Source: Brucella pseudintermedia (GTDB taxonomy: Bacteria; Pseudomonadota; Alphaproteobacteria; Rhizobiales; Rhizobiaceae). From it: a stretch of DNA of 64,000 nt. Of this stretch, positions 37,034 through 46,103 are shown in pieces. Positions within the stretch are counted from its first letter, which is position 1, and every line of letters begins with the position of its first letter. The notes under the pieces were generated by a model. It worked only from the letters and a program-made list of their open reading frames with translations, was not told the DNA's origin and made no database searches. Position numbers and translations under genes: made by a program. Location of the stretch: assembly GCF_008932435.1 (NCBI RefSeq), contig NZ_WBWE01000013.1, forward strand, positions 110,396 through 174,395, given 5' to 3'.

Positions 37034-38035
37034 TCAGACCGCAATGCGAACCCGGCTCGGCGGCTCCTTGTAGATGCGCTGCCAGACCCGACGAAACTGG
37101 CGCGCAGAAGCAAAGCCAGCCTTTGTCGCAACATTTTCGATATCCAGTTCGGAATTCAGTAGCATCTCGCGCGCGAGGCTGATCTTGAGCCGGTTGACGT
37201 AATCCGTCACCGTCATTCCGGCATATTCGTTGAAAAGCCGCGAAAAATTGCGCGGGCTGGCCCCGCCGATATTTGCCAGTCTTTCCACCGACCATTCGGC
37301 TGCGGGATCATGCGCGATGGCATCCTGTGCTCGATGCACGACGGGGTTCAGGTGATTTCGCCCTTCAAGCCAGGGCGATAGCTGCGGATCATTGCCGCTT
37401 CGACGCAGATAAACGACCAGATAGCGCGCAACCGCCAGCGCCGTGGCATGATCGGTCAGCCCGGCAACAATGTGCAGCATCAGGTCGATGCCTGCGGTGA
37501 TGCCTGCGCTTGTCAGCCGCTCGCCATCTTCCACGAAAAGCCTGTTTTCATGCACTCGCGCTGCGGGGGCCAGTCGTTCAAGTTCATCAATTGTCAGATG
37601 ATGGGTGGTGCAGGAATAGCCGTCCAGCAATCCTGCACGCGCTGCGAGCAGCGCGCCGGAACAGATCGTCACCAGCCGTACGCCCGGACGCACCGCCCGG
37701 TGAAGCCACAGAACGATGTCCTTTTCCAGCACAGCATCGGCGGATCGATCAGTCTCCGCACTTCCGAGTGGGACGTCTGCAGCGCCTGACACAATAACGA
37801 GCGCGCCATCCGGCAGAGCCTCCGGCAGCGGCTCCACACCCGCAACCGAGAGGCCAATGGAACTGATCGCAGTTGGCGCGGGCCCGATATAGCGAACATC
37901 GAACCGCACCTTATTCTGCTCAAGATTTGCCTTGCGCAAAACCTCAAGCGGTCCCGCCACGTCGAGCAGAAGCACACGGGGCGGGATAACGACATAAACC
38001 GGAACTATCCGGGCAATGTCCGCTTGACCACTCAT
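37034..38035 (-). CDS. GlxA-type transcriptional regulator (DJ-1/PfpI domain plus AraC HTH)
   Basis: The 333-residue protein has an N-terminal class I glutamine amidotransferase-like domain (about 10-190) with the nucleophile-elbow sequence ICSGALLAARAGLLDG, and a C-terminal AraC helix-turn-helix pair (about 225-325). Such regulators control small-molecule catabolism. ATG 38035 overlaps the stop of the upstream isochorismatase gene as ATGA, so the two are coupled. The longer frame to 38146 is entirely within the isochorismatase gene and is rejected. The regulated target is likely the same operon, as inference. Confidence 0.85.
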   Translation of the reverse strand: MSGQADIARIVPVYVVIPPRVLLLDVAGPLEVLRKANLEQNKVRFDVRYIGPAPTAISSIGLSVAGVEPLPEALPDGALVIVSGAADVPLGSAETDRSADAVLEKDIVLWLHRAVRPGVRLVTICSGALLAARAGLLDGYSCTTHHLTIDELERLAPAARVHENRLFVEDGERLTSAGITAGIDLMLHIVAGLTDHATALAVARYLVVYLRRSGNDPQLSPWLEGRNHLNPVVHRAQDAIAHDPAAEWSVERLANIGGASPRNFSRLFNEYAGMTVTDYVNRLKISLAREMLLNSELDIENVATKAGFASARQFRRVWQRIYKEPPSRVRIAV

Positions 38036-38598
38036 GCCGCCTTCCGTTCTCCGGGCGCAGCCAGCGCCTGTTCCACAGTTACGATACGGGCAAAGCGATT
38101 GGCCAGAACAAGCTCGGTGCGATCCTTGATATCGGCAGCGCTCCATTCACGGCCAGTTGCGTCCGTCATCGGGAAGGTCAATGTCGCTTCGCTGACGAAA
38201 TCGACCTGATATCCGAAATCAGATGCCTGCCGCGTAGTCGTCTCGCAACACTGCTCGGTACGAATGCCGGAGACCAGCACGCGGCGGATGCCGTTGGCGA
38301 CCAGCCAGACGTCAAGCCCGCTTCCGACCAGCGCGCTGTGGCGGCGCTTGCGGAAAACTGCGTCAGGTTCAATCGATAGCGGCGAGATTGCCTTCACCAG
38401 ACCCGATGCTTCCGAGAACGGTCCTTCATTCTCGACGTGAAAAATCTGCACCACCGGAATACCGGCGCACTTGGCGCCATCAATCAGCGCCTGCTGGCGC
38501 TCAATATAGCCGCCAACCTCTTCGTCCCGGTAATAAGGCCGGTGGCGGAATGACTCCTGAGCGTCGATTACCAGCAGAGCAGTATCGTGAGCGGACAT
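38032..38598 (-). CDS. isochorismatase family hydrolase
   Basis: The 188-residue protein has the catalytic Asp-Lys-Cys triad of cysteine hydrolases: Asp in LLVIDAQESF, Lys in FRKRRHSAL, and Cys in SGIRTEQCCETTT. These enzymes act on nicotinamide, carbamoylsarcosine, isochorismate or similar amides. ATG 38598 starts MSAHDTALLVIDA; the frame extends upstream to 38646 without support. Genes pair with the GlxA-type regulator. Confidence 0.88.
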   Translation of the reverse strand: MSAHDTALLVIDAQESFRHRPYYRDEEVGGYIERQQALIDGAKCAGIPVVQIFHVENEGPFSEASGLVKAISPLSIEPDAVFRKRRHSALVGSGLDVWLVANGIRRVLVSGIRTEQCCETTTRQASDFGYQVDFVSEATLTFPMTDATGREWSAADIKDRTELVLANRFARIVTVEQALAAPGERKAA

Positions 38599-38697
38599 TT
38601 TTGTTCTCCCTATGAAAAGACTATAGGGAGAAAATACGCCTTGCAACCACGACCGAAAGCCGCCTTACGGACAAAGAGCGGACAGATCGCGCCAACT

Positions 38698-40032
38698 TCA
38701 GCGATGCGGCAATGCTTCGAGGAACTCTACCGGCTCGCCCTTGTTGGCGTTCACGATTTCCGCTTCCCACATCACCTTGATACCGCGCACGAAAGTTCCA
38801 ATCGGCCATCCGGTGACGGTCTTGCCATGATAGGGCGTCCAGCCAGCTTTCGAACCGGCCTGCTCATGCGTGATCGTTTCGCGGCGCTTCATGTCCACGA
38901 TGGTGAGGTCTGCATCATAGCCGACCGCGATACGCCCCTTGCGGGCCATGCCAAAAATGCGGTTGGGGCCGTGGCTGGAAAGGTCGACGAAGCGCTCCAG
39001 CGTAAGCCTGCCCGCATTGATGTGATCGAGCATGATCGGCACGAGCGTCTGCACGCCCGTCATGCCGGACGGGGAAGCCGGATAGGGCTTCTGCTTTTCT
39101 TCCAGCGTGTGCGGGGCATGGTCGGAACCGAGCACGTCGACAATACCCTGATCGATGCCCTTCCACACGCCATCGCGGTGGCGCTTGTCGCGCACCGGCG
39201 GGTTCATCTGGATGAGATTGCCGAGCGTCTTGTAGTCATCCGCCGACAGGGTGAGATGATGGGGCGTTGCTTCGCAGGTCGCGACATCCTTGTGATCTTT
39301 CAGGAAGTCGATTTCCTCGGCAGTGGAAATATGCAGCACATGAATACGTGCTCCGGTATCGCGCGCGATGCGCACAAGCCGTTCCGTGCACTGAAGTGCT
39401 GCAATTTCATCGCGCCAGACCGGATGGCTCGACGGGTCGCCCTCAACCCGCAGGCCCTTGCGCTCCTCCAGCCGGAACTCGTCTTCCGAATGGAAGGCTG
39501 CGCGGCGACGCGTGTTCTTGAGGATTGAGCGCACGCCGTCGTCGTCCTCGACCAGCAGATCGCCTGTGGATGATCCCATGAATACCTTGATGCCCGCAGC
39601 GCCCGGCAGGCGTTCCAGTTCGGCAACGTCCTTCGCATTGTCGCGCGTGCCGCCAACCCAGAAAGCAAAATCGCAGTGCATACGATGACGTCCACGTCTC
39701 ACCTTGTCTTCCAGCGTTTCCGCCGAAGTCGTGAGCGGTTTCGTGTTCGGCATCTCAAAGACGGAAGTGACCCCGCCCAACACGGCGGCAAGAGAGCCGG
39801 TTTCGAGGTCTTCCTTGTGTTCAAGGCCGGGCTCGCGGAAATGCACCTGGCTGTCGACCACACCGGGCAGAATATGCAGGCCGGTGCAATCGATCACCTC
39901 ACCCGCCGTGTTGGTGGAAAGAGAGCCTATGGCAGCGATGCGCCCATTGCGAATACCGATGTCGCGCTGGCCTATACCGTCGTGATTGACGATCGTTGCA
40001 CCCTTCAAAATCGTGTCGAATGTTTCGGCCAT
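38698..40032 (-). CDS. pyrC: dihydroorotase, class I
   Basis: Dihydroorotase closes the ring of carbamoyl-aspartate in pyrimidine synthesis. The 444-residue protein is an amidohydrolase with the DVxHxR-type metal motif VHFREPGLEHKE (about residue 60), GGVTSVFEMPNT, the lysine region GIKVFMGSS, and later metal ligands in HVLHISTAE and DHAPHTL. Start ATG 40032 gives MAETFDTILKGATIVN. The gene faces the divergent ygfZ across 85 bases. Allantoinase is a possible alternative, but the length and opening favour dihydroorotase. Confidence 0.85.
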   Translation of the reverse strand: MAETFDTILKGATIVNHDGIGQRDIGIRNGRIAAIGSLSTNTAGEVIDCTGLHILPGVVDSQVHFREPGLEHKEDLETGSLAAVLGGVTSVFEMPNTKPLTTSAETLEDKVRRGRHRMHCDFAFWVGGTRDNAKDVAELERLPGAAGIKVFMGSSTGDLLVEDDDGVRSILKNTRRRAAFHSEDEFRLEERKGLRVEGDPSSHPVWRDEIAALQCTERLVRIARDTGARIHVLHISTAEEIDFLKDHKDVATCEATPHHLTLSADDYKTLGNLIQMNPPVRDKRHRDGVWKGIDQGIVDVLGSDHAPHTLEEKQKPYPASPSGMTGVQTLVPIMLDHINAGRLTLERFVDLSSHGPNRIFGMARKGRIAVGYDADLTIVDMKRRETITHEQAGSKAGWTPYHGKTVTGWPIGTFVRGIKVMWEAEIVNANKGEPVEFLEALPHR

Positions 40033-40117
40033 GGTTGTCTCCTGCCAGTTTGATGGGACTTGCGAGCCTGTCCATTGCGGCTTACGTAACGAGGGCGCGA
40101 AAGGCAAGGACGAAGCA

Positions 40118-40981
40118 ATGACGACGGCAGCTGAAACGGTAAATCTTTCCAACAGGGCATTGGTTCACATCACGGGCGATGAGGCTGAAAAGTTTCTGCA
40201 GGCTGTGATTACCACCGATCTCGACAAGCTTGGACCGGACGACCTGAAACCCGGCGCATTGCTTGCTCCGCAAGGGAAAATCCTGTTCGACTTTCTCGTT
40301 TCCCGCATCGATGACGGCTTGCGCTTCGATCTCCCGGCAAGCATCGCCGCCGATTTCATCAAGCGTATCACTCTCTACAGGCTGCGCGCGAAAGCCGAAA
40401 TAACGCAACTGCCAGAATCGCTTGTCAGCGTTTCCTGGCAAACTGAATCACATTCTTCACAAAGTGATTCAATCAAGCGCGACAGCCGTTTTCCAGCCGA
40501 ACTGAATGTCTGCCGGATTTATGGTCAGGCAGATGGCGCGACCGATCAGAGCGCATGGACGAAGCTGCGCGCGGAATATGGCATAGCCGAAGGCGAAGTC
40601 GATTTCGCTTACAGCGACGTCTTCCCGCATGATGTCAATTTCGACCAGACAGGCGGCGTCTCCTTTCCGAAAGGCTGTTTCATCGGGCAGGAAGTCGTGT
40701 CCCGAATGCAGCATCGCGGTACGGCACGGCGGCGTGTTCTTGTGGCCCGTTCTGGGGTCCCACTTCCGCCGATGGGCACGCCGCTCACCGTTAATGGACG
40801 TGAGATCGGCACGATGGGAAGCTCGGCTGATATGGTCGGCATCGCGCTTGTGCGCATCGACCGTGTCAAGGATGCGATTGATGCCGGGAGCGTCATTCTG
40901 GCGGGCGAGACGCCAGTCATCCTCACCTTGCCGCCACGCGTGCGGTTCGGATTTCCGGAAGCCGAAGCAGGAAACGCCTGA
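40118..40981 (+). CDS. ygfZ: folate-binding iron-sulfur cluster repair protein YgfZ
   Basis: YgfZ assists in the folate-dependent maintenance of certain Fe-S enzymes and resembles the glycine-cleavage T-protein. The 287-residue product has the diagnostic K-G-C-[YF]-x-G-Q-E motif as KGCFIGQEVVSR near residue 190. ATG 40118 gives the family N-terminus; the frame from 39986 overlaps the pyrC promoter region. Its TGA overlaps the next gene as TGATG. Confidence 0.9.
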   Translation: MTTAAETVNLSNRALVHITGDEAEKFLQAVITTDLDKLGPDDLKPGALLAPQGKILFDFLVSRIDDGLRFDLPASIAADFIKRITLYRLRAKAEITQLPESLVSVSWQTESHSSQSDSIKRDSRFPAELNVCRIYGQADGATDQSAWTKLRAEYGIAEGEVDFAYSDVFPHDVNFDQTGGVSFPKGCFIGQEVVSRMQHRGTARRRVLVARSGVPLPPMGTPLTVNGREIGTMGSSADMVGIALVRIDRVKDAIDAGSVILAGETPVILTLPPRVRFGFPEAEAGNA

Positions 40982-41601
40982 TGGCAAGCGCCGACCGATC
41001 TTCCGGCAAGACGCGCGCCTGGCAACGCATGTTGTCGGGTCGCCGTCTCGACCTGCTCGATCCATCCCCGCTTGATGTCGAGATTGAGGATATTGCCCAT
41101 GGCCTTGCCCGTGTAGCGCGGTGGAACGGGCAAACGGTGGGCGAACACGCTTTTTCGGTCGCACAGCATTCGCTTCTGGTGGACCAGATATTCAACCGGC
41201 TGGTGCCCGATGCCAGCATAGAATGGCAGCTATTGTCGCTTTTGCACGACGCGCCGGAATATGTGATCGGCGACATGATCTCGCCTTTCAAGGCGGTGAT
41301 GGGCGGCAATTACAAGATGATCGAAACGCGGCTGGAAAACGCCATTCACCTGCGTTTTTCTCTACCCATAACCGTTCCCGCCCAACTCAAGACGCTCATC
41401 AAGCGCGCCGATCAGGTCGCAGCATTCTTTGAGGCGACCCGGCTTGCAGGTTTCACCGAGGCAGAGGCCGTCAAATATTTCGGGCGTCCGCGCGGTTTCG
41501 ATCCGGCAGGACTGGATATCACCCCGCGCCCGACACAAGACGTACAGATGGATTTCCTCGCACGATTTGCGGCATTGGAGAAAGCGCGACAGAACCGATG
41601 A
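40981..41601 (+). CDS. HD-domain phosphohydrolase (YfbR-like)
   Basis: The 206-residue protein has the HD metal-ligand pattern: His in GEHAFSVAQHS, His-Asp in LLHDAPEYVIGD and Asp in KRADQVAAFF. YfbR relatives are 5'-deoxynucleotidases. The gene starts one base into the ygfZ stop codon and its own stop overlaps the next start (ATGA), so ygfZ, this gene and the phosphatase form one coupled unit. The specific nucleotide is unknown. Confidence 0.88.
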   Translation: MASADRSSGKTRAWQRMLSGRRLDLLDPSPLDVEIEDIAHGLARVARWNGQTVGEHAFSVAQHSLLVDQIFNRLVPDASIEWQLLSLLHDAPEYVIGDMISPFKAVMGGNYKMIETRLENAIHLRFSLPITVPAQLKTLIKRADQVAAFFEATRLAGFTEAEAVKYFGRPRGFDPAGLDITPRPTQDVQMDFLARFAALEKARQNR

Positions 41602-42107
41602 GCCGGATCGTCGTGACGCCCCTGTCACAACTGGCAACACAACTCGCATTGCACCGGCCAAGCCATGTTGTGACGCTTGGAAGCGAAATCCCTGCGGCTC
41701 TGCCGGATGGCTATGATGCCGTGCGCCTGTCGCTGACATTCAACGATATTGTTGAACCGCGTGCGGGATTGGTCGCTCCCGATGAAAGCCACGTGCAGGC
41801 GCTTCTGGACTTCGCGAAGGGCTGGCCCATGGATGCGCCTTTGCTCGTTCACTGTTACGCCGGTATTTCCCGTTCCACGGCCGCGGCTTATATCATCGCT
41901 TCGGCTTTGAACCCCACGCTCGATGAAAATGTGCTTGCAGGGATTGTGCGTGGTGTGTCTCCATCGGCAACCCCAAATATTCGGCTCGTAGCGCTCGCAG
42001 ACGATATTCTGGGGCGACAGGGACGGATGGTTGCTGCCATACGCGCAATCGGGCGCGGAGCCGACGCGTTTGAAGGTGAGGTTTTCAGCCTGGCTGTGAA
42101 AGCATGA
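41598..42107 (+). CDS. tyrosine/dual-specificity phosphatase-like protein
   Basis: The 169-residue protein has a cysteine-phosphatase P-loop HCYAGISRS (HC-x5-R-S) near residue 94. Such small proteins hydrolyse phosphotyrosine or phosphosugars. It is third in the ygfZ-HD-phosphatase unit. Its last residue and stop codon (GCATGA) fall inside a dispersed palindromic repeat (42101-42148), so the repeat defines the end of the protein. Confidence 0.85.
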   Translation: MSRIVVTPLSQLATQLALHRPSHVVTLGSEIPAALPDGYDAVRLSLTFNDIVEPRAGLVAPDESHVQALLDFAKGWPMDAPLLVHCYAGISRSTAAAYIIASALNPTLDENVLAGIVRGVSPSATPNIRLVALADDILGRQGRMVAAIRAIGRGADAFEGEVFSLAVKA

Positions 42108-42148
42108 TCCCGAAAAGTGGGAACCGGTTTTCGGAAAAGATCATGCTT
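42101..42148. repeat. dispersed palindromic repeat, copy D (first hairpin, altered arms)
   Basis: A half copy with arms GCATGATC / GATCATGC around GAAAA...TTTTC. The outer arm differs from the GCGCATC type of copies A, B and C. The TGA in its left arm is the stop codon of the phosphatase gene. Confidence 0.75.
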
Positions 42149-42156
42149 AAATGAAA

Positions 42157-42888
42157 CTATGGACTAATTGCCCGCCCGAGGGCATTCAGAAACCCGCCAC
42201 GCGCATCAGGCGGCGTTATCGCACGTGGTTCCCAGACATGCCGCATCAGGAAATAGCCGGTCATCGTGAAGGCATGATCGATGTCGTCATAGGACGCTGC
42301 ACGAACAGCCGTGTCGTTGACGAAACCCGGCAGAACCAGAAGCTTGTCGGCCCAGGGCGCGCCCGCATCGCGGCAGACCGCACGCCCGGATTTCGGCGAC
42401 ACATAGATCAGGTCTTCCTTGACGCCCGTTGCCGCGCATTCCTTCAGATCGAGGCCAAAGCCCAGTTCTTCAAGCATCATCACTTCAAAACGAAGCAACA
42501 GTTCCCCGGAGGCAAGCGGGTCGTCAAAATGCTCGATGATAAGCCGAAGCGTTTCATAAAGACCGCGATGCGGATCACGTTCTGGCAAAAGGCGCAGGTG
42601 GGAAGCAGCCAACTGGATACCGTAAAGCGCCACTGGCGTTTCGATGAGGCGGGCGGCGGCAAATTCCAGCGGTTCGATGGTAAAGCTGCCCATATGCTCA
42701 TCCAGCCGCGCCCACCACGTCACATCCACATGATTGCCCGGCTGAAGCAAAGGCTGCATGCGGCGGGAACGCCCGCCGCGCACCATACCCATATGGCGGC
42801 CATGCTCACGGGTCATCACTTCCACGATGGCGCTTGTCTCGCCATGGCGTCGTGTCCCGAGAATTATGCCTTCATCGCGCCATTCCAT
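42157..42888 (-). CDS. recO: DNA repair protein RecO
   Basis: RecO works with RecR to load RecA on gapped DNA. The 243-residue product has the N-terminal OB-fold start MEWRDEGIILGTRRHGE, a GGRSRRMQPLLQPG segment and a C-terminal helical domain; the zinc-type cysteines seen in some RecO proteins are not clearly present. recO follows era, which is the usual Rhizobiales order, but a dispersed repeat separates them by 115 bases. Confidence 0.94.
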   Translation of the reverse strand: MEWRDEGIILGTRRHGETSAIVEVMTREHGRHMGMVRGGRSRRMQPLLQPGNHVDVTWWARLDEHMGSFTIEPLEFAAARLIETPVALYGIQLAASHLRLLPERDPHRGLYETLRLIIEHFDDPLASGELLLRFEVMMLEELGFGLDLKECAATGVKEDLIYVSPKSGRAVCRDAGAPWADKLLVLPGFVNDTAVRAASYDDIDHAFTMTGYFLMRHVWEPRAITPPDARGGFLNALGRAISP

Positions 42889-42909
42889 GGCCGCCAGTCT
42901 TATGAATTA

Positions 42910-43006
42910 GCGCATCCCGAAAAGTGTGAAACGGTTTTCGGACAAGATGCGCGCCAGTACAAAGTTAGAGCGCCGATCTGATTTCATCAGATCGAAACGC
43001 GCTCTA
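42910..43006. repeat. dispersed two-hairpin palindromic repeat, copy B
   Basis: A full copy matching copy A: GCGCATC / GATGCGC around GAAAA...TTTTC (42910-42952) followed by AGAGCG / CGCTCT around GATCTGAT / ATCAGATC (42967-43005). Its last bases provide the TAG stop of era on the minus strand. It separates recO from era. Confidence 0.85.
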
Positions 43007-43939
43007 GGTTGGAAAATCAAGGCCCATTTCGCGATAGCGTTCGGGGTCGTTGCCCCAGTTCTCGCGCACTTTCACGAAAAGGAAGAGATGAACCGTCTGT
43101 TCCAGTATCTCGGAGATTTCCTTGCGTGCTGACTGCCCGATTGCCTTGATCGTCTCGCCCTTATGACCGAGCACGATCTTCTTCTGGCTTTCGCGTTCGA
43201 CATAGATGACCTGCTCAATGCGAACGGAGCCGTCCTTGCGCTCTTCCCAGCGCTCGGTTTCCACGGTCGATGCATAAGGCAGTTCTTCATGCAGACGCAG
43301 ATAGAGCTTTTCGCGGGTGATTTCTGCCGCGAGCTGGCGCATCGGCATGTCGGAAATCTGGTCTTCCGGATAATACCATGGACCGTTGGGAACATTGTCG
43401 GCCAGATATTTCGCCAGATCCTTGCAGCCCGAGCCATTCAGCGCCGAAACCATGAAGGTCTGGTCGAATGCGACAAGCTCGTTGGCCTTGCGTGCCAAAT
43501 CCAGCAAAACCGGCGGATCGACACGATCAACCTTGTTGAGCACCAGAACCTTCTTCTGGCGCACATCCTTCATGCTCGAAAGCAGTGCCTCGGCATTTTC
43601 GTTCAAGCCGCCTTGCGAATCGAGAAGAACCAGAATGATGTCGGCATCCTTGGCGCCGCCCCAGGCAGTGGTGACCATGGCGCGGTCGAGCCTGCGCTTC
43701 GGGCGGAAAATCCCCGGCGTGTCCACCAGGACGATCTGCGCCGGACCTTCGATGAATATGCCGCGCACGAGAGCGCGTGTCGTCTGCACCTTGTGCGTGA
43801 CGATTGAAACCTTTGTTCCCACAAGCTGATTGACCAGTGTGGATTTCCCCGCGTTCGGCGCCCCTATCAACGCCACGAAGCCGGAACGGGTTAGTCCTGC
43901 TTCATTTTCGCCGTCAGCCGGCGTCGTCCGATTATTCAT
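43004..43939 (-). CDS. era: GTPase Era
   Basis: Era binds 16S rRNA and is needed for 30S maturation. The 311-residue protein has G1 GAPNAGKST, G3 DTPG, G4 NKVD and a C-terminal KH domain (from about residue 205). It is of normal length. Its TAG stop (43004-43006) lies at the very end of a dispersed repeat, so the repeat may have altered the original C-terminus. Start ATG 43939 gives a 16-residue lead-in before the G domain. Confidence 0.96.
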   Translation of the reverse strand: MNNRTTPADGENEAGLTRSGFVALIGAPNAGKSTLVNQLVGTKVSIVTHKVQTTRALVRGIFIEGPAQIVLVDTPGIFRPKRRLDRAMVTTAWGGAKDADIILVLLDSQGGLNENAEALLSSMKDVRQKKVLVLNKVDRVDPPVLLDLARKANELVAFDQTFMVSALNGSGCKDLAKYLADNVPNGPWYYPEDQISDMPMRQLAAEITREKLYLRLHEELPYASTVETERWEERKDGSVRIEQVIYVERESQKKIVLGHKGETIKAIGQSARKEISEILEQTVHLFLFVKVRENWGNDPERYREMGLDFPT

Positions 43940-44086
43940 TGTTTATCCTTCCAGACGATATTTCCTTGCGGAACGCCGCCATCCTCCTGCGCAGGACGTC
44001 CCAGATACGACAAAATGGTTCGTGAAAGCGGCATCCGCATCAGACCAATATAACCGATCACGATTTAAAAATTGCCAATTCTTGCA

Positions 44087-44791
44087 TCAAGCGGGATTAT
44101 CACGCTTCCAGACGCCTTCACGATAAAGCATCGCTTCCGCAGCATTCTGCTCGGCTATCCGTTTCGAACGCCCCTCGCCCGTTTCCGCAGCAAATCCCTT
44201 GACCGTCACCTCTACCATGAACAGCGGGTCATGGTCCGGGCCAGTGCGGCTGATGATTGAATAGGCAGGGTGGACATTGCCCTGCTGGTGCGCCCATTCC
44301 TGCAATTCCGTCTTGGCGTCACGGCGGGCGGCTCCGGTTTGCAAGGACCGTTTTTTCCAGTAACGCTTGACGAAGGGACGCACGGCGTCCAATCCGCCAT
44401 CCAGATAGATGGTGGCGATCAGGGCCTCCACAACGTCGGCGCGCACGTTCAAAAGGCGCTTGTCATTCAATGATTTTATATCGGAGCCTGTATGGATGAG
44501 GTCGGCAAGCCCGATCTCATCGGCAATCGCCGCGCAGGTTTCCGCGTTCACCAGCGCATTGAGGCGAACCGACAATTCGCCTTCGGATGCTTCGGGAAAC
44601 TCATCGAACAGCATTTCCGCGACCGTCAGTCCTAGAACGCGGTCGCCAAGAAATTCGAGACGTTCATAATTTGCCCGCGAGGGCGCTTGCACACTTGAAT
44701 GGGTGAGCGCACGATCCAACCGCTTTACGTTGAGAAAACGGTGTCCGGTGCGCTCTTCCAGAATTGCTGCTGCCTGATTTGCCGAAGCCAT
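44087..44791 (-). CDS. rnc: ribonuclease III
   Basis: RNase III cuts double-stranded RNA in rRNA processing. The 234-residue enzyme has the signature RLEFLGDRVL near residue 45 with the catalytic acidic residues, and a C-terminal dsRNA-binding domain (about 160-225). ATG 44791 lies one base after the lepB stop, so lepB and rnc are co-transcribed. Confidence 0.96.
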   Translation of the reverse strand: MASANQAAAILEERTGHRFLNVKRLDRALTHSSVQAPSRANYERLEFLGDRVLGLTVAEMLFDEFPEASEGELSVRLNALVNAETCAAIADEIGLADLIHTGSDIKSLNDKRLLNVRADVVEALIATIYLDGGLDAVRPFVKRYWKKRSLQTGAARRDAKTELQEWAHQQGNVHPAYSIISRTGPDHDPLFMVEVTVKGFAAETGEGRSKRIAEQNAAEAMLYREGVWKRDNPA

Positions 44792-44792
44792 T

Positions 44793-45575
44793 TCAATTTC
44801 CGGTTACGGCTGTATGCGGTGCGCCTGCAACTGAACTGAACAGTCGGCCGAAGCGTACTTCAGTCGGCCATTTCCAGATTTCCAGCGGGCTCGCCTTGTC
44901 GGCGATGGAGAAGAAGATGATGTTCGCGCGCCCGACCAGATTTTCAAATGGCACGTAGCCAACGCTGAAGCGGCTATCGAGCGAGTTGTCTCGGTTGTCG
45001 CCCATCATGAAGTAATGGCCGGCAGGAACCTCGAAGACCCGCGTATCGTCGCCGATGGAATTCGGCGCGAGGTCCAGCGTGTCGTAGGTCACGCCGTCCG
45101 GCAAGGTTTCCCGGTATACATCGACCGGACGGTTCTGTTCGGTCACATCGGGATTGTCGATCGTGCCGATCCGCTCGCGCTTGACTGGCTGATCGTTGAT
45201 GTAAAGCACGCCGCCTCGCATCTGCACGCGGTCACCCGGCAGGCCGATCACGCGCTTGATGTAATCGACGGACGGGTCGCTTGGCAGCTTGAACACCACC
45301 ACGTCGCCGCGCTTCGGCTCCGCGCTCCAGATACGGCCTGAAAACAGATCCAGTCCGAAAGGCAGCGAATAGCGCGAATAGCCATAGGCATATTTCGACA
45401 CGAACAGATAATCGCCTTCCAGAAGCGTTGGGCGCATGGAGCCCGACGGTATGCTGAAAGGCTGGAAAAGAAGGGTGCGGATGACCAGTGCCAGCAGCAG
45501 CGCCTGCACGATAACGCTGATGGTTTCGCCAAGGCCGCCGGATTTTTTTGTCTCACTCTTGCTGGACACGCTCAT
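44793..45575 (-). CDS. lepB: signal peptidase I
   Basis: LepB cleaves signal peptides in the inner membrane using a Ser/Lys dyad. The 260-residue protein has an N-terminal transmembrane segment (about 18-37), nucleophile Ser46 in PSGSMRPT, and general-base Lys107 in DYIKRVIGLPGD. Box-E type GDNRDNSLDSR is present. Start ATG 45575 is preceded by the acpS gene with a 123-base gap. Confidence 0.96.
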   Translation of the reverse strand: MSVSSKSETKKSGGLGETISVIVQALLLALVIRTLLFQPFSIPSGSMRPTLLEGDYLFVSKYAYGYSRYSLPFGLDLFSGRIWSAEPKRGDVVVFKLPSDPSVDYIKRVIGLPGDRVQMRGGVLYINDQPVKRERIGTIDNPDVTEQNRPVDVYRETLPDGVTYDTLDLAPNSIGDDTRVFEVPAGHYFMMGDNRDNSLDSRFSVGYVPFENLVGRANIIFFSIADKASPLEIWKWPTEVRFGRLFSSVAGAPHTAVTGN

Positions 45576-45698
45576 TGTATCTCCGCTTCCGATAACGCGA
45601 TCTAATAACGACTATGAATGCATGACGCAATCACGCCGCCGGCAGAACGCCGGTTTATCGCACGATTATGAGCAGGAGTTTATCTGCCACAATCACAA

Positions 45699-46103
45699 TT
45701 ATTCCGTCTCTGGCAGGGCTTCGATGATGACGAAGGCCTGTGCGAGAGGAAAATCATCGGTAATTGTCAGATGTATGGCGGCGCGCGTTCCAGCGGGCAA
45801 GAGTTTTTGCAACTGTTTCGCCGCACCGCCGGTCAGATGCATCGTGGGTTTTCCGGAAGGAGCGTTGACCACGCCCATGTCCCGCCAGAATACGCCTTGG
45901 GCTATACCGGTTCCGAGCGCCTTCGCACAGGCTTCCTTCGCCGCGAAACGCTTTGCATAAGATGCGGCGCGCTGCTTGCGCCCATCCGACTTTTTCTGCT
46001 CGGTCTCCGTAAAGACCCGGTTACGGAAACGGTCGCCATGACGCTCAAGAGCACTTTCGACACGGCGAATATCGATGAGATCGCTGCCAATACCGACAAT
46101 CAT
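45699..46103 (-). CDS. acpS: holo-[acyl-carrier-protein] synthase
   Basis: AcpS transfers 4'-phosphopantetheine from CoA to acyl carrier protein. The 134-residue protein starts [15 protein letters not shown], which is the family signature with the Mg ligand Asp, and has [16 protein letters not shown] near residue 55. Its ATG overlaps the stop of the DUF2062 gene as ATGA. Confidence 0.95.
   Translation of the reverse strand: MIVGIGSDLIDIRRVESALERHGDRFRNRVFTETEQKKSDGRKQRAASYAKRFAAKEACAKALGTGIAQGVFWRDMGVVNAPSGKPTMHLTGGAAKQLQKLLPAGTRAAIHLTITDDFPLAQAFVIIEALPETE

Noticed and set aside
38587..39528. Plus-strand frame of 313 codons across the dihydroorotase gene
   Set aside because: Antisense to an intact amidohydrolase with metal-binding motifs.
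42910..43006. Repeat copy B as an ordinary era terminator
   Set aside because: The same two-hairpin element recurs in unrelated places and in either orientation, so it is a mobile-type repeat; incidental terminator activity is possible.
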